This document shows, piece by piece, positions 37,279 to 46,363 of a DNA stretch of 64,000 bases. The position numbers were made by a program, and so were the translations under genes. Numbering within the stretch: the first letter of the stretch is position 1; each line of letters opens with the position of its first letter. Source of the DNA: Malonomonas rubra. Its GTDB lineage: Bacteria > Desulfobacterota > Desulfuromonadia > Desulfuromonadales > Geopsychrobacteraceae. The notes under the pieces were generated by a model that was not told the DNA's origin, did not search any database, and saw only the letters and a list, made by a program, of their open reading frames with translations. The stretch spans positions 1 to 64,000 of the forward strand of contig NZ_QKAP01000056.1 of the NCBI RefSeq assembly GCF_003247215.1, in the 5' to 3' direction.

Positions 37279-38187
37279 ATGCGCCTTGTTGTTTTACTTG
37301 TAATTTTCTGTTTTTTCCCACTGGATGCCTTCGCCTGGGGAGTCGGTGTACATCTGAGCCTCGGTTCTTTTGTTCTGAAGGCTCCCGACTTGCTGCCGGC
37401 ATCGCTACAGGCCCTGCTTACCGCTCAGCCGATGGCCTTTCTGTACGGCTGTGTCGCTGCCGACATCACCCTTGGGAAAAAATTCACTCATTACCTCGAG
37501 CACTGCCACAACTGGCGGGTCGGCATAAAGATTCTCGAACACGCCAAGCAGGAAGGGGATGAAACGGAAGCCTGCGCCTACGGCTACCTGGCCCATCTGG
37601 CAGCCGACACAATCGCTCACAATTACTACGTGCCGCTAAAGCTTTCCACCACCTTCAACACCGTCCTGCACAACCATGCCTACTGGGAAATACGCGCTGA
37701 GTTCGGCATCGCCGATGATGTGTGGAACCTGGCGGAAGAGCTATCCAAACGCGACAACAGCCATCTTGACCAGATGCTCAGCCGGGTAGTCTCGAAAACC
37801 ATTTTTTCCTTCGGCACCAACAAGCAGTTGTTCAATTCGATGATGCTGGTCAGCCGCCTACAGCGCTGGCACAAGGTGTTGAAGACCATGGCCAGTCACT
37901 CCAAATATCAGCTCAACGACACAGAGCATAGCGAATATCTGCTGCTCGGCGTGGAAGCGATCACAAGTATTCTCAGTGATGAAAGCAGCCCTTACTGGAA
38001 TGCTGACCCAACCGGCGACCGTGCCTTAACCGCAGCAAAGCTGATCCGTAAAAACCTGAACCTACTCTGGCTGGACGGCAAACTGCGTCAGGAAGATGCC
38101 GAACTGATTCTTGCCGAACTGAAAAACCGCTTTAAAGTAGGGATCACCGACCCGGACGAGTTGCTGCCGCTGTTTACTGTCGTTTAG
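37279..38187 (+). CDS. Exported zinc-dependent phospholipase C-like protein
   Basis: 302 residues with a signal peptide ending near DAFA (residue 18). The mature chain opens WGVGVHLSLG and has regularly spaced metal-type His and Asp residues (AADITLG, FTHYLEHCHNW, GYLAHLAADTIAHNYYVP), as in the PF00882 zinc-dependent phospholipase C family. It is probably periplasmic or membrane-associated. Its substrate in bacteria of this type is unknown. AAGGA precedes the ATG. Its 3' end overlaps the convergent coaBC gene by 14 bases. Confidence 0.85.
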   Translation: MRLVVLLVIFCFFPLDAFAWGVGVHLSLGSFVLKAPDLLPASLQALLTAQPMAFLYGCVAADITLGKKFTHYLEHCHNWRVGIKILEHAKQEGDETEACAYGYLAHLAADTIAHNYYVPLKLSTTFNTVLHNHAYWEIRAEFGIADDVWNLAEELSKRDNSHLDQMLSRVVSKTIFSFGTNKQLFNSMMLVSRLQRWHKVLKTMASHSKYQLNDTEHSEYLLLGVEAITSILSDESSPYWNADPTGDRALTAAKLIRKNLNLLWLDGKLRQEDAELILAELKNRFKVGITDPDELLPLFTVV

Positions 38188-39376
38188 CCTGCCATAGCTC
38201 TGCGACCTGATCGAGCAGCCGATTGGCAACCTGCTCCTTCCTCATCAGATCAAGTTCCTCAACCTTTCCGTCGGCAAAAAGAAAACGGACCAGGTTGGTG
38301 TCGACATCGAACCCGGCGCCTTCCGCGGTGACATCATTGGCGACGATCATATCCAGTCCCTTCTTTTGCAGTTTTTCCGTCGCATGCACCAACAGGCTTT
38401 CCGTTTCCGCAGCGAAGCCGACCAGTACCTGTTCCTGTTTCCGGGTGCCAAGTTCGGAGAGAATGTCCGGATTCTTTTCCAGTTCGATCGTCATTTCATC
38501 GGCCGTTTTTTTGATCTTGTTCTCTCCCCGCCGCGCCGGGCGATAATCGGCAACCGCTGCGGCTTTGATCACTACGTCAGACTCGGCAAAACACTCCAGC
38601 ACAGCAGCCCGCATCTGTTCAGCAGAGCGGACCGGAACAACCTCGACCCCATAAGGGGTTTGCAAGCTGGTCGGCCCGGAGACCAAGGTTACGGAAGCAC
38701 CACGGGCAGCGGCGGCAGCCGCCACGGCATATCCCATTTTGCCTGACGAATAGTTGGTCAGATAACGGATTGGATCTAGTTCTTCGCGGGTCGGCCCGGC
38801 GGTCACCAGCACACGACAGCCAGAAAGATCCTTTGCCGTCAGCATCGCATCTGCGGCGGCAAAGATCAGCTCAGGTTCAGGCAACTTCCCTTTCCCCAGC
38901 CAACCGCAAGCCAGTTCCCCTGTCGCCGGTTCCATCACCTGATAACCGGCCTCTGCCAGCTTTTTTTCATTCTGCTGATAAAGCGGGTTTTCATACATGT
39001 TGCTGTTCATTGCCGGGACCACCAGCACTGGGGCCTTGGTTGCCATGACGCTGGTGCTCAGCAGGTCATCCGCCAGCCCGTTGGCGATCTTGCCAATCAG
39101 ATTGGCGGTCGCCGGCGCCAGAATAAACAAATCGGCCCGATCAGCTAGGGAGATATGACCGATTTCCTGTTCCTGATAAAGGTTAAACAGTTCGGTGTGA
39201 ACCGGATTCCCCGAGAGAGTCTGAAAGGTGAGCGGAGTTACAAATTCCTGAGCATTTTTGCTCATCACCACATGCACCGTCGCACCAGCTTTGGTCAGCA
39301 AGCGCAACAGTTCAACCGCCTTATACACGGCGATACCGCCACTGACTCCCAGGATGACTGTTTTATTTTCCAACAT
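38174..39376 (-). CDS. coaBC: Bifunctional phosphopantothenoylcysteine decarboxylase / phosphopantothenate-cysteine ligase
   Basis: 400 residues. The N-terminal flavin (CoaC) domain has GVSGGIAVYKAVELLR, the active-site His region SLADRADLFILAPATANLIG and PAMNSNMYENP. The C-terminal CoaB domain has VTAGPTREELDPIRYLTNYS and KKTADEMTIELEKNPDIL. It makes 4'-phosphopantetheine from phosphopantothenate and cysteine in coenzyme A synthesis. It is followed on the minus strand by the convergent PLC-like gene, and the upstream neighbour is an MBL hydrolase 14 bases away, so it probably belongs to the operon starting at the receiver-kinase. Confidence 0.97.
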   Translation of the reverse strand: MLENKTVILGVSGGIAVYKAVELLRLLTKAGATVHVVMSKNAQEFVTPLTFQTLSGNPVHTELFNLYQEQEIGHISLADRADLFILAPATANLIGKIANGLADDLLSTSVMATKAPVLVVPAMNSNMYENPLYQQNEKKLAEAGYQVMEPATGELACGWLGKGKLPEPELIFAAADAMLTAKDLSGCRVLVTAGPTREELDPIRYLTNYSSGKMGYAVAAAAAARGASVTLVSGPTSLQTPYGVEVVPVRSAEQMRAAVLECFAESDVVIKAAAVADYRPARRGENKIKKTADEMTIELEKNPDILSELGTRKQEQVLVGFAAETESLLVHATEKLQKKGLDMIVANDVTAEGAGFDVDTNLVRFLFADGKVEELDLMRKEQVANRLLDQVAELWQAKRQ

Positions 39377-39389
39377 CCGACCTACCCCA

Positions 39390-40010
39390 TCAAGTCAAGA
39401 AGGGATTGTAAAGCTTCTCCCGCCCAATGGTCGTTGCCGGACCATGACCGGGATGCGCGACAGTTGCATCGGGCAACGGCAGCAAATGTGCCTGAATACT
39501 TTCAATCAGTTGCTGATGATTTCCCCCCGGCAGGTCGGTGCGACCGATCGAGCCGGCAAACAGGGTGTCCCCGACGATCACCTGGTCTTCGATCAGTAGA
39601 CAGATTCCTCCCGGCGAGTGCCCGGGAGTATGCAGAACCTTGAATACCAGCTCCCCCACGGTAATCATCTCGCCTCCTACCAAAAGCCGATTTGGCTCCG
39701 GGGAAAGTTTCGTCGGCAGGCCATAGACAGCCGCATGCTGCGCAGCCATAGCGAGCAGGTCTTTATCCTTTTCGTGCAGCAACAATTCCGCCCCGGTCGC
39801 TTCGATCAATTGACGATTCCCGCCGACATGGTCGAAATGCCCGTGCGTATTGATGATCAACTGCACCTGCAGGTTGAGCTTTTTCACCAGTGCCAGAATC
39901 TGCTCGACGTCGCCGCCCGGATCGACAACAACCGCTTTGCGCGTCGTTTCACAACCAACAATGTAACAGTTGACCTGTAACGGCCCGGTCGGCAAGCTTT
40001 CTAAAATCAT
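39390..40010 (-). CDS. MBL-fold hydrolase, glyoxalase II-like
   Basis: 206 residues. THGHFDHVGG at about 55-64, HTPGHSPGG near 131, a GDTLFAGSIGRTDLPGG segment and a final HPGHGP give the complete two-metal site of glyoxalase II-type hydrolases. It lacks the C-terminal helical domain of true GloB, so it belongs to the short hydrolase group whose substrate (thioester or similar) is not settled. Its ATG overlaps the end of the YhaM-like gene by four bases. Confidence 0.9.
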   Translation of the reverse strand: MILESLPTGPLQVNCYIVGCETTRKAVVVDPGGDVEQILALVKKLNLQVQLIINTHGHFDHVGGNRQLIEATGAELLLHEKDKDLLAMAAQHAAVYGLPTKLSPEPNRLLVGGEMITVGELVFKVLHTPGHSPGGICLLIEDQVIVGDTLFAGSIGRTDLPGGNHQQLIESIQAHLLPLPDATVAHPGHGPATTIGREKLYNPFLT

Positions 40011-41140
40011 GAATTATTTCCTTTATCGGTAAACGCCGCAAACAGGTCGAGATTTTTGTCTTTCAACTGCTCTCCCAGGGTCGCCCCCAACGGCTTGTCA
40101 TAACGTTTTTTCTCCGGCCGATTCCGCTCTTTGCCTCGCTGTTCAACAGGCTCGCGAGGTCTTTCCTCAGGGGGTTCCGCCTGCAGCAACGGTTGCTCTC
40201 CCTTGTAAAAATAACGATCGTACAGTCGATGGTATGAAGTCCAGTTACCATCCCGGTTCGGCTCTTTTTCGATATGAGTCTGGATACCGTTGATCTTTGA
40301 ATCGATGTCATCGATAAAGCTTAAAATCACCGCCTCAATAAACTTCGGTCGTTTCGGTGAACCGAACTCGTACTGCCCATGATGCGACAGCAGCAGATGC
40401 TTCAACAAGACCGCCAGTTGCGGTGGAAAACCAGCAATCTGACGAACATGTTCCTCGATCATCTGGACACCGATGATGATATGGCCGAGCAACTTCCCTT
40501 CATCGGTATAGTCAAAGGAACGCTGATAGGAAAGCTCCTCGACCTTGCCGACATCATGCAGCAGCGCCCCAGCAATCAGCAGATCCCGATTGACCTGCGG
40601 GTAACGCTTGGCCATATCGGACGCTAAAGCGGCGACCGCAAGAGAGTGCTCCAAAAGACCTCCAAGATACACATGATGCATCCCCTTGGCCGCTGGCGCG
40701 AGACTGTACCGATGGTAGAATTCTTGATCATCAAAGAAGGAACGCAACAGCCCATCAATATGGGGATCTACAAGAGTCATCAGCAAATTTTCCAGTTCCC
40801 TGCGCATCTCCTGCTGATCGCGAGATGAAACCGGCAGAAAATCAGCCAAATCGACAACCGAATCGTCTATTTTCCGCAGATCCTGCACGACGATCTGCAT
40901 CTTCCCCAGATAAACGCTCGCCTTGGCAACAACCTGAACGAAATCATCCTTTTCGAAACAACTGGACAGCTGGTCGACGCGATCCCAGATCCGCCCTTCA
41001 ACTTCACCGGTTCGGTCCATCAGCTTCAACGTCATATAAGGTTTGCCGTTCTTGGCCATCGCGGTGATTTTGTCCCGCACCAGAAAGATCGACTCCAGTT
41101 GATCACGTTCTCGAATTTGCTCGACATATATCTGCTTCAA
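40007..41140 (-). CDS. YhaM-like 3'-5' exoribonuclease (OB-fold plus HD domain)
   Basis: 377 residues. The N-terminal OB-fold reads YMTLKLMDRTGEVEGRIWDR. The HD domain has HHVYLGGLLEHSLAVAALA, LHDVGKVEELSYQ and HHGQYEFGSPKRP, with the metal His/Asp residues in place. This is the YhaM architecture: a manganese-dependent exonuclease acting on RNA or single-stranded DNA. The C-terminal 60 residues are charged and disordered. The start is TTG after AGAGGATG. It sits between the FAD protein and the MBL gene in a tight minus-strand row. Confidence 0.9.
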   Translation of the reverse strand: MKQIYVEQIRERDQLESIFLVRDKITAMAKNGKPYMTLKLMDRTGEVEGRIWDRVDQLSSCFEKDDFVQVVAKASVYLGKMQIVVQDLRKIDDSVVDLADFLPVSSRDQQEMRRELENLLMTLVDPHIDGLLRSFFDDQEFYHRYSLAPAAKGMHHVYLGGLLEHSLAVAALASDMAKRYPQVNRDLLIAGALLHDVGKVEELSYQRSFDYTDEGKLLGHIIIGVQMIEEHVRQIAGFPPQLAVLLKHLLLSHHGQYEFGSPKRPKFIEAVILSFIDDIDSKINGIQTHIEKEPNRDGNWTSYHRLYDRYFYKGEQPLLQAEPPEERPREPVEQRGKERNRPEKKRYDKPLGATLGEQLKDKNLDLFAAFTDKGNNS

Positions 41141-41152
41141 AACATCCTCTTT

Positions 41153-42733
41153 TCAGACTACCTGTTTTTCTAGGATCGCGTTGGCGACTTTCAGGCCATC
41201 GACCGCAGCGCTCATAATACCTCCAGCATAACCTGCGCCTTCGCCTGCCGGATAGAGCCCGGGATGACTCTGGGACTCAAACCCGGCAGTGCGCAGAATC
41301 CTCAGCGGCGCCGAAGTTCGAGTCTCCACACCGATCAAAGTTGCGTCTTCGCAGATGAACCCTTTCATCTGACGATCAAAATACGGCAACGCACTTCGCA
41401 GTTCGCTGCTGACAAATTCCGGCAAGCATGCGTTCAGGTCGGCGGCTTGAACCGATGGTTGGCAGGAGGAATGCAGCTGTCCTCCTTCACCGTACAAAAA
41501 TTCACACAACGGCTGCGCTGGCGCACTCCAGTCGCCACCGGCAATTGTAAACGCACACTGCTCCCAGTTGCGTTGAAAACGCACCCCCGCCATGGGGTCG
41601 GCGGCACCAAAATCATCCGTGCAGACTGAAACCACCAGCGCACTGTTCGACATTTCCGCATTACGCTGAAAATTGCTCATCCCATTGACTACAATGCCAC
41701 CAGTTTCCGAAGCCGCGTTCACCACCACACCGCCTGGACACATGCAGAAAGAGTAAACGCCGCGGCCAGTCTGTTTGTTGTTCCAAGTCAAACTGTATTC
41801 TGCGGCAGGTAACTGCGGATGTCTCTTCATACCGTACTGAATACTGTTAATCAACTCAAGAGGGTGTTCAACCCGCAAACCTACTGCAAACGGTTTTTGT
41901 TCCATCATCACCTGTTCATCAGCTAGCATTTGGTACGTGTCGCGGGCACTGTGTCCGAGGGCCAGAATGATATGTTCGGTTTCCAGCAGTTCGCCGCCAT
42001 TAAACTCCGCTGCGTTGGTTCGATGTTGTTCACGACGAATACCGGTGAGCTTGGTGGAGAATCTGATCACCACCCCTATTCGTTGCAGATACTGGCGAAA
42101 ATTCACCAACACAGCCCGTAACCGATCAGAACCCACATGCGGCTTCGCCTGCCAGAGAATCTCCTCCGGCGCGCCGAAACGGACCAGCGTTTCGAGCACC
42201 ATTCTGGTCAAAGGATGGTTCAGCCGGCTGGTCAGCTTGCCGTCGGAAAAGGTTCCGGCCCCCCCTTCGCCAAACTGGATGTTACTTTCCGGCTCAAACT
42301 GTCGCAGCTGCTGGAAACGTTGTACATCCAACAACCGTTCGGGTACCGGTTTCCCCCGCTCGACCAGAACTACTTCAGCACCAGATTCTGCCAACTGTAA
42401 AGCGGCAAACAGTCCAGCTGGGCCCATTCCAACGACTAAAACCTTGATCGGCTTCTGTAACCGGATTGATTTCTTTGGGACCGTTTTTGCAACTTCGCAT
42501 AGGTTTTTGTTTTCGCTGTTATTTGCCAGCACAGCAGCCGGGTCATTTAGTGTGAAATCGACCGTATAGACCCTGAGCACGTTCGGTTTACGCCGAGCAT
42601 CTATCCCTTTACGTAAAATCTGCCACGAACGGATCGACTGGGGGGAGATATTGAGAATTTCCGAAATCTTGTTCGGCAGTTCCTCTTCCTTTTCACCGAG
42701 ACGAAGCGGAACCTCACGTAAGCGGAGAATCAT
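41153..42733 (-). CDS. FAD-dependent oxidoreductase, COG2509 type
   Basis: 526 residues. The N-terminal 80 residues form the small domain typical of this group (LRLREVPLRLGEKEEELPNK, SIRSWQILRKGIDARRK). The FAD motif VLVVGMGPAGLFAALQLAES follows near residue 100. Others are FGEGGAGTFSDGKLTSR, ALGHSARDTYQML and PAGEGAGYAGGIMSAAVDGL at the end. The enzymatic role of COG2509 proteins is not established. Its ATG begins two bases after the stop of the receiver-kinase gene and has no clear ribosome site, so translation is probably coupled. Confidence 0.92.
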   Translation of the reverse strand: MILRLREVPLRLGEKEEELPNKISEILNISPQSIRSWQILRKGIDARRKPNVLRVYTVDFTLNDPAAVLANNSENKNLCEVAKTVPKKSIRLQKPIKVLVVGMGPAGLFAALQLAESGAEVVLVERGKPVPERLLDVQRFQQLRQFEPESNIQFGEGGAGTFSDGKLTSRLNHPLTRMVLETLVRFGAPEEILWQAKPHVGSDRLRAVLVNFRQYLQRIGVVIRFSTKLTGIRREQHRTNAAEFNGGELLETEHIILALGHSARDTYQMLADEQVMMEQKPFAVGLRVEHPLELINSIQYGMKRHPQLPAAEYSLTWNNKQTGRGVYSFCMCPGGVVVNAASETGGIVVNGMSNFQRNAEMSNSALVVSVCTDDFGAADPMAGVRFQRNWEQCAFTIAGGDWSAPAQPLCEFLYGEGGQLHSSCQPSVQAADLNACLPEFVSSELRSALPYFDRQMKGFICEDATLIGVETRTSAPLRILRTAGFESQSHPGLYPAGEGAGYAGGIMSAAVDGLKVANAILEKQVV

Positions 42734-42735
42734 GT

Positions 42736-43938
42736 TCAGTGGATGGAAGCCGGAAGATAGGGGAGTTCAACAATGAAAGTCGCTCCCTCCCCCATCTTGC
42801 TTTCTACATTGATTTTGCCGCCACACCCTTTGACAATTCGCAGCACAACAGACAAACCAAAACCGGTTCCCTTCTCCTTGGTGGTAAAGAAAGGATCGAA
42901 CAGGCGAGAAAGATTTTCCACTGGGATTCCGTTTCCGGTATCAGAGACTTTCACCACCAGATGCTCCGCATTGCTGGTCAGAACGATTCCCAACCGACCC
43001 CCGTCAGACATTTCAAACAAAGCATTGCCGATCAGGTTGGTGAAAATCTGTTCAACTTCAACCGGATCGGCCTTGATCATTGGTGCCGTACTGTCCAAGT
43101 CGCAGACAACTTCAATTCCTTGCGCTTCGATCTGCACTTTTGAATCCTCAAGCACCTTTTTAATCACCTTTATCAGATCGACCCGACTATGTTTTTTCCC
43201 TTCCCCTTTGCTAGCAGCCAGCATCTGTAACAGAATTTTGTCGATTCGCTCTACTTCCTGTGTGATTTTTTCAACGTAATTCCGGTTTTCCTCATCCAGC
43301 TCAGTGGCCGACAACAGAATCTGCGCAAACAGGTTGATTGAATTGAGTGGATTGCGGATTTCATGGGCCATCCCGGCGGAGATATGACCCAGAGTAGCAA
43401 GCTTCTCTGATTGGATAATTTCCTGGTGCGCTCTTTCCAATTCGCGGCTTTTTTTCACTACCCGCTGTTCCAACTCCCGATTCCATTCCTCGATTTCCCG
43501 TTGCAGAAATTCCCGTTCCTGAAGTAGGCGATGATTTTCCAATTCCACATTACGAATGGTCAGAATGGAGTCGACGCGCTCTTGCAGATTTTTATTGGAA
43601 AACGGCTTTTGCAGGTAATCGCTGGCACCGGCCTTCATCAACTCGACGGCGACCTCTTCACTCCCCTTACCGGTAAACATGATGACATAGGTATCGGGAT
43701 AATTGATCTTGATCTGTTTAAGAGCATCAAGTCCGTTCATCACTGGCATCATGTAATCAAGCAGCACAAGTGCCGGTTGATGCTCCGCAACCTGGTTGAC
43801 GCATTCCGCTCCATTATGTGCCAACAACACCTCAAATCCACGCTTGCGCAGCAAAAGTGAGGTCAAATCAAGGATAACTTCTTCATCGTCGGCCAGAAGA
43901 ATTTTTTCACCGGCATAACGGCTTTGATTTGTAGACAT
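42736..43938 (-). CDS. Histidine kinase with N-terminal receiver domain
   Basis: 400 residues, no membrane segment. The receiver (about 10-125) has DDEE, phospho-acceptor Asp in LVLLDYMMPVMNG and the Lys in LQKPFSNKNL. A coiled-coil linker (about 130-180) leads to the kinase: H-box GHISAGMAHEIRNPLNSINL, N-box NLIGNALFEMSDGG (slightly unusual), DTGNGIP and GTGFGLSVVLRIVKGCGG. Such receiver-kinases relay phosphate within cytoplasmic networks. The input kinase is not in the window. A universal stress protein and a free receiver lie just upstream on the same strand, behind a terminator. Confidence 0.95.
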   Translation of the reverse strand: MSTNQSRYAGEKILLADDEEVILDLTSLLLRKRGFEVLLAHNGAECVNQVAEHQPALVLLDYMMPVMNGLDALKQIKINYPDTYVIMFTGKGSEEVAVELMKAGASDYLQKPFSNKNLQERVDSILTIRNVELENHRLLQEREFLQREIEEWNRELEQRVVKKSRELERAHQEIIQSEKLATLGHISAGMAHEIRNPLNSINLFAQILLSATELDEENRNYVEKITQEVERIDKILLQMLAASKGEGKKHSRVDLIKVIKKVLEDSKVQIEAQGIEVVCDLDSTAPMIKADPVEVEQIFTNLIGNALFEMSDGGRLGIVLTSNAEHLVVKVSDTGNGIPVENLSRLFDPFFTTKEKGTGFGLSVVLRIVKGCGGKINVESKMGEGATFIVELPYLPASIH

Positions 43939-44017
43939 GCTTCTTTACCACTTAACAATTGATGTAATCCGCGACAGGATAGGATACTCCTGTAGAGGTT
44001 CTTTGACAAGGGTAGCC

Positions 44018-44057
44018 GAAACTGAAAAACAGCCCTACAGGCTGTTTTTCAGTTTTC
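44018..44057 (-). terminator. Terminator of the universal stress protein gene
   Basis: A long stem of about 17 pairs: GAAACTGAAAAACAGCC with GGCTGTTTTTCAGTTTTC, five-base loop, T-rich on both sides. It separates the stress protein gene from the receiver-kinase gene. Confidence 0.9.
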
Positions 44058-44074
44058 AGATTCGAGACCAGATT

Positions 44075-44530
44075 TTATTTCAGGTCTTCTTCCAACCGCA
44101 CAGTCAAAACCGGAAGTTTAGACTTGCGGACTACTTTCTCCGCAGTACTGCCAAAAAGAACATGGTCTAAACCAGTGCGCCCGTGTGTGCCGAGTACGAT
44201 CAGTTCTGCATCTGCTTTATCAGCCTGTTCCAAAATCTTCTCAAAAGGCATCCCGGGAACAATCCTGGTTTCATAGTCGGTAAAATCGTCTATATGCATG
44301 CGACAGAAACTCTGCATCATTTTTTCCGCACCCTCGGCGATCTCTTCCTCTAGCTTTTCGTAAGAGATATGGGGCACATAAAAACCACGCAAATCAACCG
44401 GTTCATTGATGACATGTAGGATCACCAGATGAGCGGAAAACTTTTGTGCCATTGACAACGCCAACTGAAAAGCGTTATCAGAGCTATCGGAGAAGTCGAC
44501 CGCCACCAGAATGTTTGAAAAATTTCTCAT
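44075..44530 (-). CDS. Universal stress protein (UspA family)
   Basis: 151 residues. The opening NILVAVDFSDSSDNAFQLAL and the nucleotide-binding loop IVLGTHGRTGLDHVLFGSTA with EKVVRKSKLPVLTV are diagnostic of ATP-binding Usp proteins. Cytoplasmic. Its precise role is unknown but is usually tied to starvation and stress survival. The ATG follows GGGAGGAG. It is downstream of a single-domain response regulator by 28 bases, so the two may be co-transcribed, and a strong terminator follows. Confidence 0.95.
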   Translation of the reverse strand: MRNFSNILVAVDFSDSSDNAFQLALSMAQKFSAHLVILHVINEPVDLRGFYVPHISYEKLEEEIAEGAEKMMQSFCRMHIDDFTDYETRIVPGMPFEKILEQADKADAELIVLGTHGRTGLDHVLFGSTAEKVVRKSKLPVLTVRLEEDLK

Positions 44531-44558
44531 AGACTCCTCCCGTCCATGTAGATAAGAC

Positions 44559-44939
44559 CTATAAATTAGCTTGCTGCAGATTGCGGTTAAAAATGCGCTC
44601 CATGACCGCTTTTAGCTCCTCCAGTCGAACGGGTTTGTTAAGATACTCAAAAGCTCCCAAGTTCATCGCCTCCAGATAAGATTCCACGCCACCGTAGGCA
44701 GTCACCATAATCACGTTGACCGTCGGGTAAGAACGGTTCAACTCGCGCAAAAACACCAACCCATTCATTTCCGGCATGTTGATATCGGTAATCACTAGAT
44801 CGACTGGATGGTTCGCAAGGTATTCGAGAGCTTCAAAACCATTCTCTACGGCATCGACCTGAAAACCTTCGAGAGCTAATAATTTTTTCAAGCCGATGCG
44901 TGCATTTTCTTCATCATCGACAATAAGTACATGTTCCAT
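44559..44939 (-). CDS. Single-domain response regulator (CheY-like)
   Basis: 126 residues consisting only of a receiver: HVLIVDDEENARIGLKKLLA, phospho-acceptor Asp in DLVITDINMPEMNG, switch Thr/Ser region IMVTAYGG and conserved Lys in YLNKPVRLEEL. No output domain. The start is the ATG after AGGAT; the open frame extends eight codons upstream without support. It probably passes phosphate to or from the receiver-kinase encoded just downstream, or acts by protein contact. Confidence 0.93.
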   Translation of the reverse strand: MEHVLIVDDEENARIGLKKLLALEGFQVDAVENGFEALEYLANHPVDLVITDINMPEMNGLVFLRELNRSYPTVNVIMVTAYGGVESYLEAMNLGAFEYLNKPVRLEELKAVMERIFNRNLQQANL

Positions 44940-45036
44940 ATCTATCCTGTCGTTACAATTCATATAAAGTTTATCAGCTATTCAGACCCTGTCAAGCCGA
45001 GCAAAACAAAGATAAACTACTGATTTTAATATGAAA

Positions 45037-45852
45037 TCAACCGAGCCAACAATGAAAGAGTGCGGATAGTAAACGCTGGAGTGAGGAGCCGGCGCTTTTA
45101 CCGCTTTCGAGGACATCCTGATGATCGAGACCAGCAGAAGTTTTTCCCGCAGCCAGATTGGAAATATAGGAAACAGCGGTGACCTCCATCCCTAACTGAC
45201 GCGCCACGATTGCTTCGGGGATGGTCGACATCGACACCGCCGCGGCACCCAACATCGACAGCATCCTGATTTCCGCCGGGGTTTCGTAGTTCGGACCCAT
45301 CATCCAAGCGAGAACACCAGCGTGCAGTTTAACTCCCTGATCAGCCAGTTGCTGTCTTAGTTGAGGAAAAAAATGATACTGGTAGAGCTGTCCAAGATCG
45401 ATGAATTCAAGTTCCGGCCGACCGCGCAACGGGCTTTCCCCAGCCATATTGATATGATCTGTCACCAGCATAAAGTCGCCAGGCGATACCGCATCATCAA
45501 TTCCACCGGCCGCGTTGGTCAGCAACAGCTTCCGACAACCGAGCGCCGCAGCCAGCCTCACCTGCGCAGTCACCTGCCAGGCACTGTACCCCTCGTAGCA
45601 GTGGTAACGCCCCTGAAACAACAGGGCAGTTGTCCCATACAAAGTCCCAACGTGCAGACAACCAGCATGTCCGACAACCCCAGTGGCAACAAAACCGTCC
45701 AGTTCCGTGTAAGCAAGCTGGCTGGAATCTTCCAACTGGTCAAGGATCGAACTCAAACCGGACCCGAGCACGATGGCAAGCTCAGGAGTACAGCCGCCCA
45801 ACCATTCACGAGCCTGAAGAACTGATACCGTCAAGTCATCCAGCAGCATCAT
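45037..45852 (-). CDS. Purine-nucleoside phosphorylase, trimeric type
   Basis: 271 residues. Family-2 phosphorylase motifs: ELAIVLGSGLSSILDQLE, the phosphate-loop His region VVGHAGCLHVGTL, FQGRYHCYEGYSAWQV, LLLTNAAGGID and MGPNYETPAEIRML with VSMSTIPEAIVARQLGM. It splits purine nucleosides with phosphate to base and ribose-1-phosphate. Its ATG overlaps the TGA of the frameshifted receiver gene (ATGA), so its translation may have depended on that gene. A second phosphorylase (MTA type) lies about 3.7 kb upstream. Confidence 0.95.
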   Translation of the reverse strand: MMLLDDLTVSVLQAREWLGGCTPELAIVLGSGLSSILDQLEDSSQLAYTELDGFVATGVVGHAGCLHVGTLYGTTALLFQGRYHCYEGYSAWQVTAQVRLAAALGCRKLLLTNAAGGIDDAVSPGDFMLVTDHINMAGESPLRGRPELEFIDLGQLYQYHFFPQLRQQLADQGVKLHAGVLAWMMGPNYETPAEIRMLSMLGAAAVSMSTIPEAIVARQLGMEVTAVSYISNLAAGKTSAGLDHQDVLESGKSAGSSLQRLLSALFHCWLG

Positions 45853-46363
45853 TTCTTCAACAACTTATCGATCCGCTCGGTTAACTCAGGCGGCTGGAAC
45901 GATTTACTGATGAAATCGTCGGCACCAGCACGGATCGCCATCTTTGCACCATAATCTTTTCGATACACACCACTGACACAAAGGATTACCAAATCGGTAT
46001 ATTTCTCTGTAGAACGAATCTCACGGATCAGATCGAGACCGTTCTTATCAGGCAGGTTAATATCGCTAATCAACAAACCGCGTACTCCTGCAAACTACTT
46101 GAAGCCTCAGCCGCACTATCCGCCTTCAGCATCCTGACATTGCGCTCTTTGAGAAGGTCAGTCATCAGTTCCCGGAAGAAACGCGCATCATCAACCATCA
46201 AGATGGTCTGCAGGACGCTAGCGTCCTCCTCACCGCCAGCGGAATCGTTGCTAATCGTAAACCGGTGTTCACACTTCTGGCACTTCACCTGCGCCAAAGT
46301 TCTGTTTTCCGGGAAGGATTTGGAATGGTAACGTGACTTGCACTTAGTGCATTGAATACTCAT
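45849..46363 (-). pseudogene. Zinc-ribbon/receiver protein gene with a frameshift
   Basis: The first 97 codons give an MJ0042-type zinc ribbon (IQCTKCKSRYHSKSFP ... VKCQKCEHRFTI) and the start of a receiver domain (ILMVDDARFFRELMTDLLKE), ending EYAVC-TGA at 46070. The next frame takes up at once with LLISDINLPDKNGLDLIREI and runs through ADDFISKSFQPPELTERIDK to a normal end. A single-base indel near 46080 restores a complete receiver with its phospho-acceptor Asp. It overlaps both neighbours by ATGA junctions, so it was part of an operon. It may be a real lesion or a sequencing error. Confidence 0.8.

Noticed and set aside
46070..46078. In-frame TGA after EYAVC as a second selenocysteine codon
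   Set aside because: The receiver continues in a different frame, so reading through UGA would not restore it. A frameshift explains it.
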